Positions 26,319-34,564 are shown, numbered from the stretch's first letter. The stretch is DNA of 64,000 nucleotides from Chloroflexota bacterium (GCA_026708035.1 JAPOVQ010000006.1:1-64000); one strand, 5' to 3'. Translations and numbers: made by a program. Notes: a model not told the origin generated them from the sequence alone.

Positions 26319-26722
26319 TTCTCCTCGACACCGACGTGCTCATCGACGTCGCGCTGGACAGGACTCCACACTCGGACCCGGCTTCCGAACTTCTGGATCG
26401 GATCGAGCATGGCGCGGAGGCCGCCTACATCGCGTGGCACTCCGCGTCGAATTTCTACTACATCGTCTCGCCGGTGCTCGGAGGCACAAGCACCCGCGAG
26501 TTCATTGCCGAACTAACCCGCTTTGTATCGGTGGCTACCACCGACACGGAGAGTGTCCGGTATGCCACGGCGCTGCCAATGGCCGATTTCGAGGACGCCA
26601 TCCAGGTAGCCGCCGCCCGTGCTTGCGGGGCTCGCCATATCGTCACGAGGAATGTCAGGGACTACCAACGCTCCCCCATCCGTGCAATCAGCCCGCAGGA
26701 GTCGCTCAGTGAATTGTTCTGA
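26315..26722 (+). CDS. PIN-domain toxin (PIN_3-like ribonuclease)
   Basis: 135 residues. It starts I-L-L-D-T-D-V-L-I-D-V-A-L, giving the first PIN aspartates, and ends with D-F-E-D-A-I-Q-V-A-A-A and I-V-T-R-N-V-R-D-Y. The second helix has S-A-S-N-F-Y-Y-I, with asparagine where VapC proteins have glutamate; this N-x-Y-Y-I form is typical of the PIN_3 subfamily. Such toxins cut RNA in a metal-dependent way when freed from the antitoxin. It overlaps the upstream antitoxin by four bases. Confidence 0.88.
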   Translation: MILLDTDVLIDVALDRTPHSDPASELLDRIEHGAEAAYIAWHSASNFYYIVSPVLGGTSTREFIAELTRFVSVATTDTESVRYATALPMADFEDAIQVAAARACGARHIVTRNVRDYQRSPIRAISPQESLSELF

Positions 26723-26765
26723 TGCTCGGCGAGTCAGCCCCGAGAAGGTCACGTGAACAGCCTCA

Positions 26766-26838
26766 GGCCCGACGGCTCGGTCGGAAGAGCGCCGCACTCG
26801 CATTGCGGAAGTCGTGGCTGCGAGTCCCATTCGGTCCA
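26766..26838 (+). pseudogene. Decayed copy of tRNA-Ala(CGC)
   Basis: The same 73 bases as the tRNA at 25910-25982, with seven substitutions: G3C, T8C, A9G, A14G, G45A, G53C and T55G (standard numbering). The anticodon arm is intact, but the alanine identity pair G3-U70, the universal U8-A14 pair, the G53-C61 pair and T-loop U55 are lost, so it should not work as a tRNA. The preceding bases (ACAGCCTCA) also match, so the duplicated unit began upstream of the tRNA. Confidence 0.9.
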
Positions 26839-26989
26839 CCATCACGACTTGAATAAGCCATTTCAAGAAGCCGACATTTGGCAAATTTCAAGCTCCTCCT
26901 ACGGGACGGGAGACATCCGTCAGGCCGGTAGTATATTGGGCAATCGGGCCATCTCGTATAGGCGCTTGATCTCGCGGAGGCAACAGTAG

Positions 26990-27979
26990 ATGGAGAATGA
27001 CATTTACACCCCAGAGGGCTATACGGATCGAATACGACAAGAGCTCGGAAACTGTCTCACTGAGACGAATCTTTCTCATGGTGAGAAGTTTATAGGCAAA
27101 GTACGGGATCGATACGATCTTGGAGACCGTTTGGCCCTCATCACCACCGACCGTCAGAGTGCCTTCGACCGGGTGCTCGCCGCTATCCCTTTCAAAGGGC
27201 AGGTCCTCAACCTGACGAGCGCATGGTGGTTCGAACAGACCCGACATATCGTGCCAAATCACGTGCTATCCGTCCCCGATCCAAACGTCACGATTGCCAA
27301 GCAATGCATCGTCTTCCCGATTGAGTTCGTGGTGCGTGGATACATCACCGGAACCACGAGCACCGCCCTCTGGACGGTCTACCAGAGTGGTCAGCGTGAA
27401 TACTGCGGCATCGATCTGCCCCGCGGCCTGGTGAAAAACGAAAAACTCCCGACGAACTACCTCACACCGACCACCAAGTCGGAGGATCACGACCGTCCGA
27501 TCAGCCCCGACGAGATCGTATCCGAAAACTGGATGACGGCCGCCGATTGGGAACAATGCAGCCACATCGCGCAGCAACTTTTCGCATTCGGTCAAGCCAA
27601 GGCAGCCGAGCATGGCCTGATTCTCGTGGATACAAAATATGAGATGGGCCGTGACGAGAACGGCGAGATCCTTCTGATCGACGAGATCCACACCCCCGAC
27701 TCGAGTCGCTACTGGATCGCCGACTCGTATCAACAGCGCATGCGCGAGGGCCGGGAACCCGACAACGTCGACAAGGAATTCCTCCGGCTCTGGTTCACGG
27801 AGAACTGCAACCCCTACGAGGATGAGGTCCTCCCACCGGCGCCGGACGACCTTGTCATCGAACTCTCACGACGCTACATCTACCTCTACGAGAAGATCAC
27901 CGGTCGCTCTTTCGAGTTTCCAGGGGCGGACCAACCCATCGAGTCGCGTTTGGCAAGCAACCTTCAAGGAAACACATGA
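26990..27979 (+). CDS. purC: Phosphoribosylaminoimidazole-succinocarboxamide synthase
   Basis: 329 residues. G-K-V-R-D-R-Y near residue 36, T-T-D-R-Q-S-A-F-D-R, the signature E-F-V-V-R-G-Y-I-T-G and V-D-T-K-Y-E-M-G, and D-E-I-H-T-P-D-S-S-R-Y-W are the purC landmarks. It joins CAIR and aspartate to give SAICAR in purine synthesis, using ATP. It is longer than the compact bacterial form (about 240) and closer to the 300-residue form. No other purine gene is nearby, and base composition and wording differ from the surrounding GC-rich genes, so it may be acquired. The gap before it (26839-26989) shows nothing clear. Confidence 0.95.
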   Translation: MENDIYTPEGYTDRIRQELGNCLTETNLSHGEKFIGKVRDRYDLGDRLALITTDRQSAFDRVLAAIPFKGQVLNLTSAWWFEQTRHIVPNHVLSVPDPNVTIAKQCIVFPIEFVVRGYITGTTSTALWTVYQSGQREYCGIDLPRGLVKNEKLPTNYLTPTTKSEDHDRPISPDEIVSENWMTAADWEQCSHIAQQLFAFGQAKAAEHGLILVDTKYEMGRDENGEILLIDEIHTPDSSRYWIADSYQQRMREGREPDNVDKEFLRLWFTENCNPYEDEVLPPAPDDLVIELSRRYIYLYEKITGRSFEFPGADQPIESRLASNLQGNT

Positions 27980-28008
27980 AGGTGTACGCCGGGCGATAGC
28001 GACCACCG

Positions 28009-28653
28009 GTGAAGAAATTCATTCTCTTTGACCATGATGGGGTTCTGGTGGATACCGAATTCTGGTATTTCAAAGCCGGAGAGCGCGCCCTCGCCGACAT
28101 CGGGTTCACCATGGATCGAGACCAATACCTCCGAGACATGATCCAGGGAAATGCCACCTGGGCCCAAGCCGTCGCGGCAGGTATTGATGAACAGACCATC
28201 GGCAGGCAGCGCGAGATCCGCAATGCCTACAATCAGGAATATCTTCGAACCGAAGACATTGAGATCGAGGGTGTCCTAGAAACGCTGGACGTACTTGCCG
28301 ATGAGTACAGGATGGGCATAATCACCACCTCCAAACCGGATGATTTCGCCTTGATTCACAAACGTCGCTCCATCCTGGACTATATGGACTTCTATTTGGC
28401 CAGGGATGACTACGAGAGAGCCAAACCACATCCCGAACCCTATCTGAAAGGACTCGAACGCTTTGGCGCCACTGCTACTGAAGCGGTGGTCGTTGAAGAC
28501 TCGTCGAGAGGCTTAGCGTCGGCAATAGCGGCGGGAATTGACTGCATCGTGGTTGCGAACGAGTTCACTGCATCTCACGACTTGTCCCAAGCAACTGCCA
28601 AGGTCGCTACGTTTAGAGAATTACCAACTGCCATAAAAGGATTAGCGAGCTAG
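28009..28653 (+). CDS. HAD-superfamily phosphatase (phosphoglucomutase/GPH-like)
   Basis: 214 residues from GTG 28009. Motif I is F-D-H-D-G-V-L-V-D-T, with histidine between the two aspartates, motif II I-T-T-S-K, motif III with K in R-A-K-P-H-P-E-P-Y, and motif IV V-V-E-D-S-S-R-G. The helical cap is of the C1 type after motif I. Members hydrolyse phosphoglycolate, sugar phosphates or pyrophosphate; the substrate cannot be told. It follows purC by 29 bases, probably one transcript, and shares its lower GC. An 8-bp hairpin (28661-28668 with 28686-28693) just after the stop may slow transcription. Confidence 0.88.
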   Translation: MKKFILFDHDGVLVDTEFWYFKAGERALADIGFTMDRDQYLRDMIQGNATWAQAVAAGIDEQTIGRQREIRNAYNQEYLRTEDIEIEGVLETLDVLADEYRMGIITTSKPDDFALIHKRRSILDYMDFYLARDDYERAKPHPEPYLKGLERFGATATEAVVVEDSSRGLASAIAAGIDCIVVANEFTASHDLSQATAKVATFRELPTAIKGLAS

Positions 28654-28674
28654 CCAGGCGCTATCGCGGCCGCG

Positions 28675-28778
28675 CCTGACGCCTGCGCGATAGAGGGCGG
28701 GTGGCGAGACGGGAGCAGTGCATATGAGCACGAGGCGGGTCGTCATCGTCGGTGGAGGCTTCGCCGGGCTCAGCGCCG
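28675..28778 (+). pseudogene. Truncated duplicate of the flavin oxidoreductase 5' region
   Basis: These 104 bases align without gaps to 29841-29944, with 11 differences. The copy includes the ATG (28724 matching 29890) and the first 18 codons, ending in the dinucleotide-binding motif V-I-V-G-G-G-F-A-G-L-S-A, then breaks off. Four of the five differences inside the codons are third-position synonymous changes, which suggests the copy evolved as a working gene before it was cut. No further oxidoreductase sequence follows; 28779-28944 shows nothing recognisable. Confidence 0.85.
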
Positions 28779-28944
28779 ATACAGGCGGCGGGTGTCCCCG
28801 CGCCCCGCCGCAGACCTGGCGCGGATGCCTCCTCGGGAAAGTATGAGTACACTGGATCGCGGATTGTTTCCTTAGCGCTCGTCGAACTACATCGCTTGGA
28901 CATCCGTGAGGCGACGCGAATAGAGATTGTCGGAGGAGTTATTC

Positions 28945-29661
28945 GTGGCAACCAAATACGCAGGCTTCGCTTTGATGGCCGGAATGATCCTGATCATGTT
29001 GTCCACCATGCTCCTGCCGGGCAACGTGCTCGTTGGCGCCGTGGACCAGACCGATTTCGTGGCAGCCCGGGACGCATTGGGCGACTCGCCGATCCTGGCG
29101 CACTGGATGACGTTCCTGACCATAGTTTCACTGTTGCTCATGTCCTTCGGACTATTCGGCCTCTATCCCGCGGCAAGCCGGCAGGCTGGGCTTGCCGGCA
29201 GGCTGCTGCAGTTCGGCATATTCATTTCAGTCATTGAGTGGACCATACTCATCATCGTCGCCGGCATGAGGCACTTCGTCATCCACCTGATGCAACGCAG
29301 TGACCTGACCGCCAACGAGATTCTGACTGCGGCGGAATTTCAGGCCGTGGCTCTGGCCGTGCATACCAACATGACGGGAATCGGGTTGGCGTTATATGCG
29401 TTGTTCCCAATGGCAACCATCCTCTTGGGCATCGGGCTGTCCAAACGGTTCAACTCGATGAACATTTACAAAGCGTCCAGCTACGTTATGGTGGCTGGTG
29501 GAGTGTTGGGACTCCTCATCTTCCTGATTGCTATGAATGCTCCGGACTTTGGCCTCTTGACCATGCTTATGATTAACAACTCCGTCCTCTACGTGCTTTC
29601 ACTTGCCCTGATAGTCATCGGGTACGGCATGTACCGGGAACGGCAAGAACTCGTGCCGTGA
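28945..29661 (+). CDS. Multi-pass membrane protein of unknown function
   Basis: 238 residues from GTG 28945, chosen because GGAGGAG lies 6 bases upstream; the frame is open to a TTG at 28927. Six or so hydrophobic segments run almost end to end (first K-Y-A-G-F-A-L-M-A-G-M-I-L-I-M-L; last L-Y-V-L-S-L-A-L-I-V-I-G-Y-G-M-Y). No catalytic motif is visible. It resembles DUF4386-type membrane proteins in size and layout, and a protein of the same size lies on the other side of the flavin oxidoreductase. It is inserted between the truncated oxidoreductase copy and the intact gene. Confidence 0.75.
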   Translation: MATKYAGFALMAGMILIMLSTMLLPGNVLVGAVDQTDFVAARDALGDSPILAHWMTFLTIVSLLLMSFGLFGLYPAASRQAGLAGRLLQFGIFISVIEWTILIIVAGMRHFVIHLMQRSDLTANEILTAAEFQAVALAVHTNMTGIGLALYALFPMATILLGIGLSKRFNSMNIYKASSYVMVAGGVLGLLIFLIAMNAPDFGLLTMLMINNSVLYVLSLALIVIGYGMYRERQELVP

Positions 29662-29889
29662 TCCCTCTCGCCGCGCCACCATTCGAGGCCCTGCCGACGG
29701 GGACGCGGCGTACACGCCCTGCAGCTCCAGCCCCTACCGGAGAACTCGCAAATCGGTATCCCTTGTCCCATCAACGTACACGTTAGACAGAATCGGCCTT
29801 TAGCTTGGGGGCCGGCGGAGAAGGGGCTTGCGCCCCCGAGGCTGACGCCCGCACGATAGACGGCGGGTGGCGAGACGGGAGCCGCGCAT

Positions 29890-31257
29890 ATGAGCACGGG
29901 GCGGGTCGTCATCGTTGGCGGGGGCTTCGCGGGGCTCAGCGCCGCCTACACGCTGATGCAGCGGGGCGTCACGCCCCTGCTGCTCGAGGCGCAGGACCAC
30001 GTGGGCGGACGCGGCAGCGGCGAGCGGGTGGATGGGTTCTCCCTGGACATGGGCGCCTTCGTCTTCACGTCCACCTACGACACCGCCTTCCGCCTGTGCG
30101 AGGAGCTGGGCCTGCCGCTGGCGCCGTCGCAGATGAAATTCGGCCACCACCGCAACGGGCGGTGGGTGACCACGACGCCGGACCAATCGCTCTGGAACTT
30201 CATCCGTCACCTGCGGACGGCCGTCACCATGGGCTTCCTCTCACCCGCGGGCATGCGGGCCGGCTTCAGGGTGATGCGGGAGATCCGTCGGCAGGCTCCG
30301 CACATGAGTTTCGCCAGCGACAGTCCCATCGCCGATATCGACGACGACGAGTCCTTCGGCGAATACATGAAGCGGCTCAACGTGCCCGAGAACCTGCAGC
30401 TGACGCTCCGAGCGCCCCTCGATATGATCCTGGGCGATCCGGAACCCGCGGGACAGGCGCTGATGCGGGCGTACATCGGAGAAACGATGCTGCACGACGG
30501 TAGGGTCTCCATGCCCGAGCGCGGCATCGGCTCTCTGAGCCGGGCGCTTGCCGACACCTGCGCCGATGCGATTCAGGTATCGACCCCCGTCAGGAAAATC
30601 GTCGTCGCGAACGGGGCGGCCGCCGGCGTGGTCACGGACGGCGAGACGATCGAGGCGGACGCGGTCATTTGCGCCGTCCCCGGCACGAAGGTTGCGGACC
30701 TGGTTCTCGAGCTGCCGGAAGCAACTCGCCGCGCCCTCGGCACGATTAGCTACTCAACCGGTTGCCGCGTGGTGATCGGCCTCGACCATTCCCCGCTCCC
30801 TCCGGGCTGGCACGGCGCGCTCTTCCCGGAGGACGACGACACGCCGCTGCTGCTGAACAGGTCGGCCTTCCTGCCCGCCTGCGCGCCGCCGGGGAAGAGC
30901 ATTCTCGACCTGATGATCGGGCGCGACCGCGCCAAGGAACTCATCCCGCTCGACGACGAGGAGATCAAGCGCGAGATGCTGGGCGCCGCGCGCCGGAACG
31001 CGCCGCCGGGCTCCGCGCTCCCCGGCGACGACGAGGGGCTGTTCCACCGCGTCTACCGCTGGGAAGAGGCGCTGTGCATGGGGACGCCCGGCATGCTGGC
31101 CGCGGTGGCGCAGATCCCGGAGCAGCTTGCCGGGCGCATCGACAACCTGGTCCTGGCGGGTGACTACATGGGCGTGCCGTCGGTCAACGGCGCGCTTTCC
31201 AGCGGCCAGAGCGCCGCAATCGAGGTCGCGGATCGCTTAGCGTCTCGCACCAGCTAG
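29890..31257 (+). CDS. FAD-dependent amine oxidase/protoporphyrinogen oxidase-like oxidoreductase
   Basis: 455 residues. The N-terminal Rossmann motif V-V-I-V-G-G-G-F-A-G-L-S-A-A-Y-T-L (residues about 5-21), the following E-A-Q-D-H-V-G-G-R and the D-M-G-A-F-V-F block are typical of the amine oxidase/phytoene desaturase/HemY group. Near the C-terminus, L-V-L-A-G-D-Y-M-G-V-P-S-V-N-G-A-L-S-S-G is the second FAD-binding stretch that closes the family fold. The substrate (porphyrinogen, carotenoid, amine or other) cannot be decided. No haem or carotenoid genes are near. Its 5' region is duplicated at 28675-28778. Confidence 0.88.
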   Translation: MSTGRVVIVGGGFAGLSAAYTLMQRGVTPLLLEAQDHVGGRGSGERVDGFSLDMGAFVFTSTYDTAFRLCEELGLPLAPSQMKFGHHRNGRWVTTTPDQSLWNFIRHLRTAVTMGFLSPAGMRAGFRVMREIRRQAPHMSFASDSPIADIDDDESFGEYMKRLNVPENLQLTLRAPLDMILGDPEPAGQALMRAYIGETMLHDGRVSMPERGIGSLSRALADTCADAIQVSTPVRKIVVANGAAAGVVTDGETIEADAVICAVPGTKVADLVLELPEATRRALGTISYSTGCRVVIGLDHSPLPPGWHGALFPEDDDTPLLLNRSAFLPACAPPGKSILDLMIGRDRAKELIPLDDEEIKREMLGAARRNAPPGSALPGDDEGLFHRVYRWEEALCMGTPGMLAAVAQIPEQLAGRIDNLVLAGDYMGVPSVNGALSSGQSAAIEVADRLASRTS

Positions 31258-31270
31258 GCCGGACGTCCGC

Positions 31271-31984
31271 TTACGGTTGGCTCGCCCCGTCGTCGGTCGA
31301 TCGTGCGAGTCCCCAGCCCAGCAGACCCATGTAGACGAGTCCGGCGACGGACATCAGGGCAAACACGGGCGCGAGCGCCAGCTCCAAGGCGTTTGAATGC
31401 CAGGCGGAGATGAACACCACCAGCGAGGCCACGGCCAGCACTGCCACGATGGGGTGCAGGACCGGGGGCAGACGCATGGGTTCCGGCCGGGCAGCCAGGC
31501 CCAGCGCGAAGATCGCCGTCCCGACCGAGCCGGCGACGCCGGAAGTGAAGTGGAAGCCCCACACCAACCGCTGCATGGCCAGCGCCGAATCGAGCCACTC
31601 CTGCGACTTCGCCGCCTCGCTCTCCAGTGCGGCCAGTCCCATGCCGACGATCATGTAGTCAAGGCCCCGCATGACCATCTGCAGGATCGCGGCGATGACC
31701 ATCCCCAGCAGGCCGAGCCGCGCCACGGGGCCGGCATACCGCCGCAGGGTCAGGAGTCCATGCAGCATCAGCAGAGCGCCGCAAATGATCACCACCGGCA
31801 CGGTGTAAGACAGCGTCGCGTTGCGCGCCATCGCCAGCGTGAGGTCGCTGAGGCTCGTGCTGGGCACCGTGTCCACCACCCCACGGCCCGGCGAGAGCGC
31901 ATAGCCCACCCCCACCAACACCATCCCCAGCAGCAACGACCAGCCGCCGAGTTGCTTGTCAGTCAAACGCTTGAGGTATTTCAC
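31271..31984 (-). CDS. Multi-pass membrane protein of unknown function
   Basis: 237 residues from a GTG at 31982-31984. It has six predicted membrane helices, beginning W-S-L-L-L-G-M-V-L-V-G-V-G-Y and ending M-G-L-L-G-W-G-L-A. A hydrophilic stretch with S-Q-E-W-L-D-S-A-L-A lies mid-protein. No enzyme motif is visible. It is convergent with the flavin oxidoreductase (14 bases between) and matches the size of the membrane protein at 28945, though sequence likeness is weak. Family unknown to me beyond a DUF4386-like layout. Confidence 0.7.
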   Translation of the reverse strand: MKYLKRLTDKQLGGWSLLLGMVLVGVGYALSPGRGVVDTVPSTSLSDLTLAMARNATLSYTVPVVIICGALLMLHGLLTLRRYAGPVARLGLLGMVIAAILQMVMRGLDYMIVGMGLAALESEAAKSQEWLDSALAMQRLVWGFHFTSGVAGSVGTAIFALGLAARPEPMRLPPVLHPIVAVLAVASLVVFISAWHSNALELALAPVFALMSVAGLVYMGLLGWGLARSTDDGASQP

Positions 31985-32149
31985 GTTATCTATTCGCAGC
32001 GAACGAGCGAGCCTTACCTATGGTCATACTGCATCGCCCACCGAGGCAAGGCGCTGAACAGATTCCTCCCATGCGCGCTGTATCTTGCGCTAGGTACCGG
32101 AGCCTGATTCAGGTGGCGTCCACAGTCCGGGATCGGCTTTGATCAAGCT

Positions 32150-33385
32150 CTACACTACAGTCTCCGCTTGGAGGCTGCCCATCGCGACCAACGCCCATTG
32201 CCTGTAAAGGTCTGTCGCAAGCACATGGACAGCTCCGACGGCGTCGGCGACATCATGCACATTCGGGTCAGGTGCAGGCCTTGAGGACGGGTCCATCCGG
32301 CGATGTGGGTTGGCGAGCCACATCGTAAGGTCGGGAAGTCGGCTGTACTCCTTGACGAATCGCTCGCGGTGCTGACGAATCTGTTGGGAGTCGTTGGTCT
32401 TCGTCCCGCCGGGATAGCCCTTGACCTCGACCGTTGCTTCCCAGTCGTCGACTCCTTCACGTGTGAGCCGAAGGTCTTCACGCTTGGGCTCGCCGTGCGA
32501 CAACGTTGCGTCCATGTCGCGGACCTTGAATCCGAATTCCGCAAGCACTTGATGAGCCGCGTCAACCAACTCAGTACCGTCGGCCCAAAGGATTCGTCGG
32601 ATCCCTTGATCGGCTCTCTCTCCTTCAGCGGTTAACTCCGCCTCACGCTGATCTCGTTCTTTGGTCAGGCGCTCAATCTCACATTCAATCTGTGAAATCT
32701 GATCTGCGAGCGACTGTTCCTCTGGGGTGTACCAATCCGCAGGCTGGCTCAAGCGGGGTGGCGCGTATGGCACTCGGGTCGGATCTGATACATGGATCTC
32801 GCAGAGAAAGGCCCTGAACCATGCCGCGAGATTGGCGGCTTTGGGGAGCAGGAGTGCAATGGGCGTTGACGCCTCATCTTCGGCCGAGTCGGATCGGGGC
32901 GGAAGGACGATTCGCAAAGCGACTGGATGGCCCGATGTCGTCTCAATCAGCGCGGCCCGGTCTCTTCGCGAAGTGTCAATGATGGTTGGCGGTCTCGCGG
33001 CTCGGCCCAGCACCTTGGATAGTTCGTCAGCTAGCGCCGCATACGGCTTCGGGATGTGGGGAGTAGTCGTCAGCTCCCGCTCTGTGTTTTCGTAATTGGT
33101 CTTTGCATAGTGCTGAATCCGCGTCCCGAATGGGGGCGAGAATTGGTCCGACCAATAGAGGCTTGTGGGCCCGACCACCATGATATTGACTCTCTTGTCA
33201 ACATGAACGCGATAGCTATGGAGATCGCCCGAAACGACTATGTCCGTCTCCGTCCAATCGTAGCCGGCTAGGAACTCGTCAAGCGACTCCGCTGCCCTTA
33301 GTGTTCCGCAGAGCGGTGCAATTGACGCCACCTCAGTCTCGTTGAGGCCGATTGCGGCAACTCTCGGTCGCTTAGGAATCAGCAT
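32150..33385 (-). CDS. Unknown protein with possible C-terminal PD-(D/E)xK nuclease domain
   Basis: 411 residues from ATG 33385, which has GGGAAGG 4 bases upstream; an in-frame start at 33412 is possible. The N-terminal half is unfamiliar (V-V-S-G-D-L-H-S-Y-R-V, then a phosphate-like V-V-G-P-T-S-L-Y-W-S). A coiled-coil of charged residues lies near 230-260 (E-C-E-I-E-R-L-T-K-E-R-D-Q-R-E-A-E). The C-terminal third has D-L-R-L-T followed by W-E-A-T-V-E-V-K-G-Y, a D-x(n)-E-x-K pattern with a glycine, typical of restriction-like nucleases, and Q-I-R-Q-H-R-E-R-F that could be the motif-IV helix. A stand-alone defence nuclease is the reading I prefer; the family is not recognised. Confidence 0.6.
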   Translation of the reverse strand: MLIPKRPRVAAIGLNETEVASIAPLCGTLRAAESLDEFLAGYDWTETDIVVSGDLHSYRVHVDKRVNIMVVGPTSLYWSDQFSPPFGTRIQHYAKTNYENTERELTTTPHIPKPYAALADELSKVLGRAARPPTIIDTSRRDRAALIETTSGHPVALRIVLPPRSDSAEDEASTPIALLLPKAANLAAWFRAFLCEIHVSDPTRVPYAPPRLSQPADWYTPEEQSLADQISQIECEIERLTKERDQREAELTAEGERADQGIRRILWADGTELVDAAHQVLAEFGFKVRDMDATLSHGEPKREDLRLTREGVDDWEATVEVKGYPGGTKTNDSQQIRQHRERFVKEYSRLPDLTMWLANPHRRMDPSSRPAPDPNVHDVADAVGAVHVLATDLYRQWALVAMGSLQAETVV

Positions 33386-33575
33386 GCACCTTCCCTGTGC
33401 CTTGGCTGCCAAAGCCCACCCGGGCCTTGCAGGGCACCAACGATCGTGGCGAGTCTCCTCAGATTATGACTCTCAGCCTGATTCAGGAGGCCGAAGAGAT
33501 GGTGCGCCTTTGCGGCGAACACATTCGACGGGTCGTCCTCGGATCTCAGATATTGCGCCAACTCCGGAAAATATG

Positions 33576-33595
33576 ACCATGGTCATGACCATGGT
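33576..33595. promoter_or_regulatory. Perfect 20-bp palindromic operator for the Phd/PIN module
   Basis: ACCATGGTCATGACCATGGT is its own reverse complement, made of two ACCATGGT palindromes around CATG. It lies 36 bases before the antitoxin ATG at 33632. The position and dyad form fit the autoregulatory site of a Phd/YefM-type antitoxin. A promoter should overlap it, though no clear -10 is seen. Confidence 0.65.
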
Positions 33596-33631
33596 AGGAT
33601 AGTGCTCGCCTATCCAGTCGAGAAGAGGGCG

Positions 33632-33913
33632 ATGACGACGGAAGCCCCTAGGAAGCCCGGGCCGCGGACGATCATGGCGTCCGAGTTCAAGGCCAAGTGC
33701 CTCAAGCTCATGGACGAGGTGGCGGAGAGCGGCGAGGAGATCGTCATCACCAAGAACGGCCGCCCGGTGTCGCGGCTGACGCCCTACCGGGAGCGGCCAA
33801 CGAGCTGGTTTGGCCGAGATCGGGACATCATTCAGATTCACGGCGACATCACCGAACCGATCGACGTTGAATGGGAGGCCCAGTCCGACCCGGACCGCGT
33901 GCTGAATCCGTGA
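33632..33913 (+). CDS. Phd/YefM-family antitoxin
   Basis: 93 residues from ATG 33632, with AGAGGG just upstream; a GTG at 33602 is an unlikely longer start. The core M-A-S-E-F-K-A-K-C-L-K-L-M-D-E-V followed by E-I-V-I-T-K-N-G-R-P-V-S-R-L is the Phd fold: DNA binding by the N-terminal half, toxin capture by the acidic C-terminus (I-E-V-E-W-like residues near the end). Its TGA overlaps the toxin GTG (33910-33913). It should bind the palindrome 36 bases upstream. Confidence 0.92.
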   Translation: MTTEAPRKPGPRTIMASEFKAKCLKLMDEVAESGEEIVITKNGRPVSRLTPYRERPTSWFGRDRDIIQIHGDITEPIDVEWEAQSDPDRVLNP

Positions 33914-34308
33914 TCCTGCTCGACACACAGGTCCTGCTCTGGTCACGGTTCGGAGACGCCCGTTTTGGTCGGCGAGCCCGCAGCCAGATCGAACGAGCCT
34001 TGCGTGAAGGCAACATCGCGGTGTCGGCAATCTCGTTCTGGGAAGTGGCCATGCTGCACGACAAGGGCAGACTCACGCTGCTGCGCAGCGTGGCCTCGTG
34101 GCGTCAGGCGCTGCTCGATGAGGGGCTCGTCGAGATTCCGATGGACGGCGAGATCGGAATCCGCGCGGCGACGCTCCCGGACTTTCACGCCGACCCAGCC
34201 GACCGCTTGATCGTGGCTACCGCGTTGGAGGGGCATCGACTGGTGACCGCCGACCAGCGGATCCTCGATTGGCCGGGGCACGTGAGCCGGCTGGACGCTA
34301 CGCAGTAG
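33910..34308 (+). CDS. PIN-domain (VapC-type) toxin
   Basis: 132 residues from GTG 33910, overlapping the antitoxin stop. The four acidic sites are visible: D in I-L-L-D-T-Q-V-L-L-W, E in S-F-W-E-V-A-M-L, D in D-P-A-D-R-L-I-V-A-T-A, and D in V-T-A-D-Q. This is the VapC/PIN ribonuclease form with a Phd-type rather than VapB antitoxin, a common mixed pairing. It should cut tRNA or rRNA when released. Confidence 0.92.
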   Translation: MILLDTQVLLWSRFGDARFGRRARSQIERALREGNIAVSAISFWEVAMLHDKGRLTLLRSVASWRQALLDEGLVEIPMDGEIGIRAATLPDFHADPADRLIVATALEGHRLVTADQRILDWPGHVSRLDATQ

Positions 34309-34564
34309 ACGTCGTCGCGGCCGAGATGTTCGCCCAGCGGATATCCCGCTTGGGGCAGCCTTTGGACTTTGGGGGATGGGCGAGTTTGAAACCCGCCCCT
34401 ACGTGAGGCATCCGGCGCAGCTTTGGACTCGACCGGACTGGATTCCGGCTTCCGCCGGAATGACGAAGGGGCGGCGCAAGGGTCGCCTTTCGTAGACCGT
34501 TGAATTCGGGAGGACGGGCGGTTTGCGAACCGCCCCTACTCGTGGGGGAATGAGCCCCCATCGG
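34309..34564. repeat. Intergenic stretch with palindromic dispersed repeats
   Basis: The 255 bases after the toxin contain three hairpin-forming elements: a GGGCGAGTTTGAAACCCGCC type near 34378, ATTCCGGCttccGCCGGAAT at 34442-34461, and GGGCGGTTtgcgAACCGCCC at 34517-34536. About 60 bases around the second (34420-34484) closely match 44216-44280. These are short dispersed elements, not coding. Confidence 0.75.

Noticed and set aside
26766-26838. Second functional tRNA-Ala
   Set aside because: Loss of G3-U70, U8-A14, G53-C61 and U55 makes function very unlikely, so it is listed as a pseudogene.
28724-28860. Short new protein starting at the duplicated ATG
   Set aside because: It is the truncated oxidoreductase start running into unrelated sequence.
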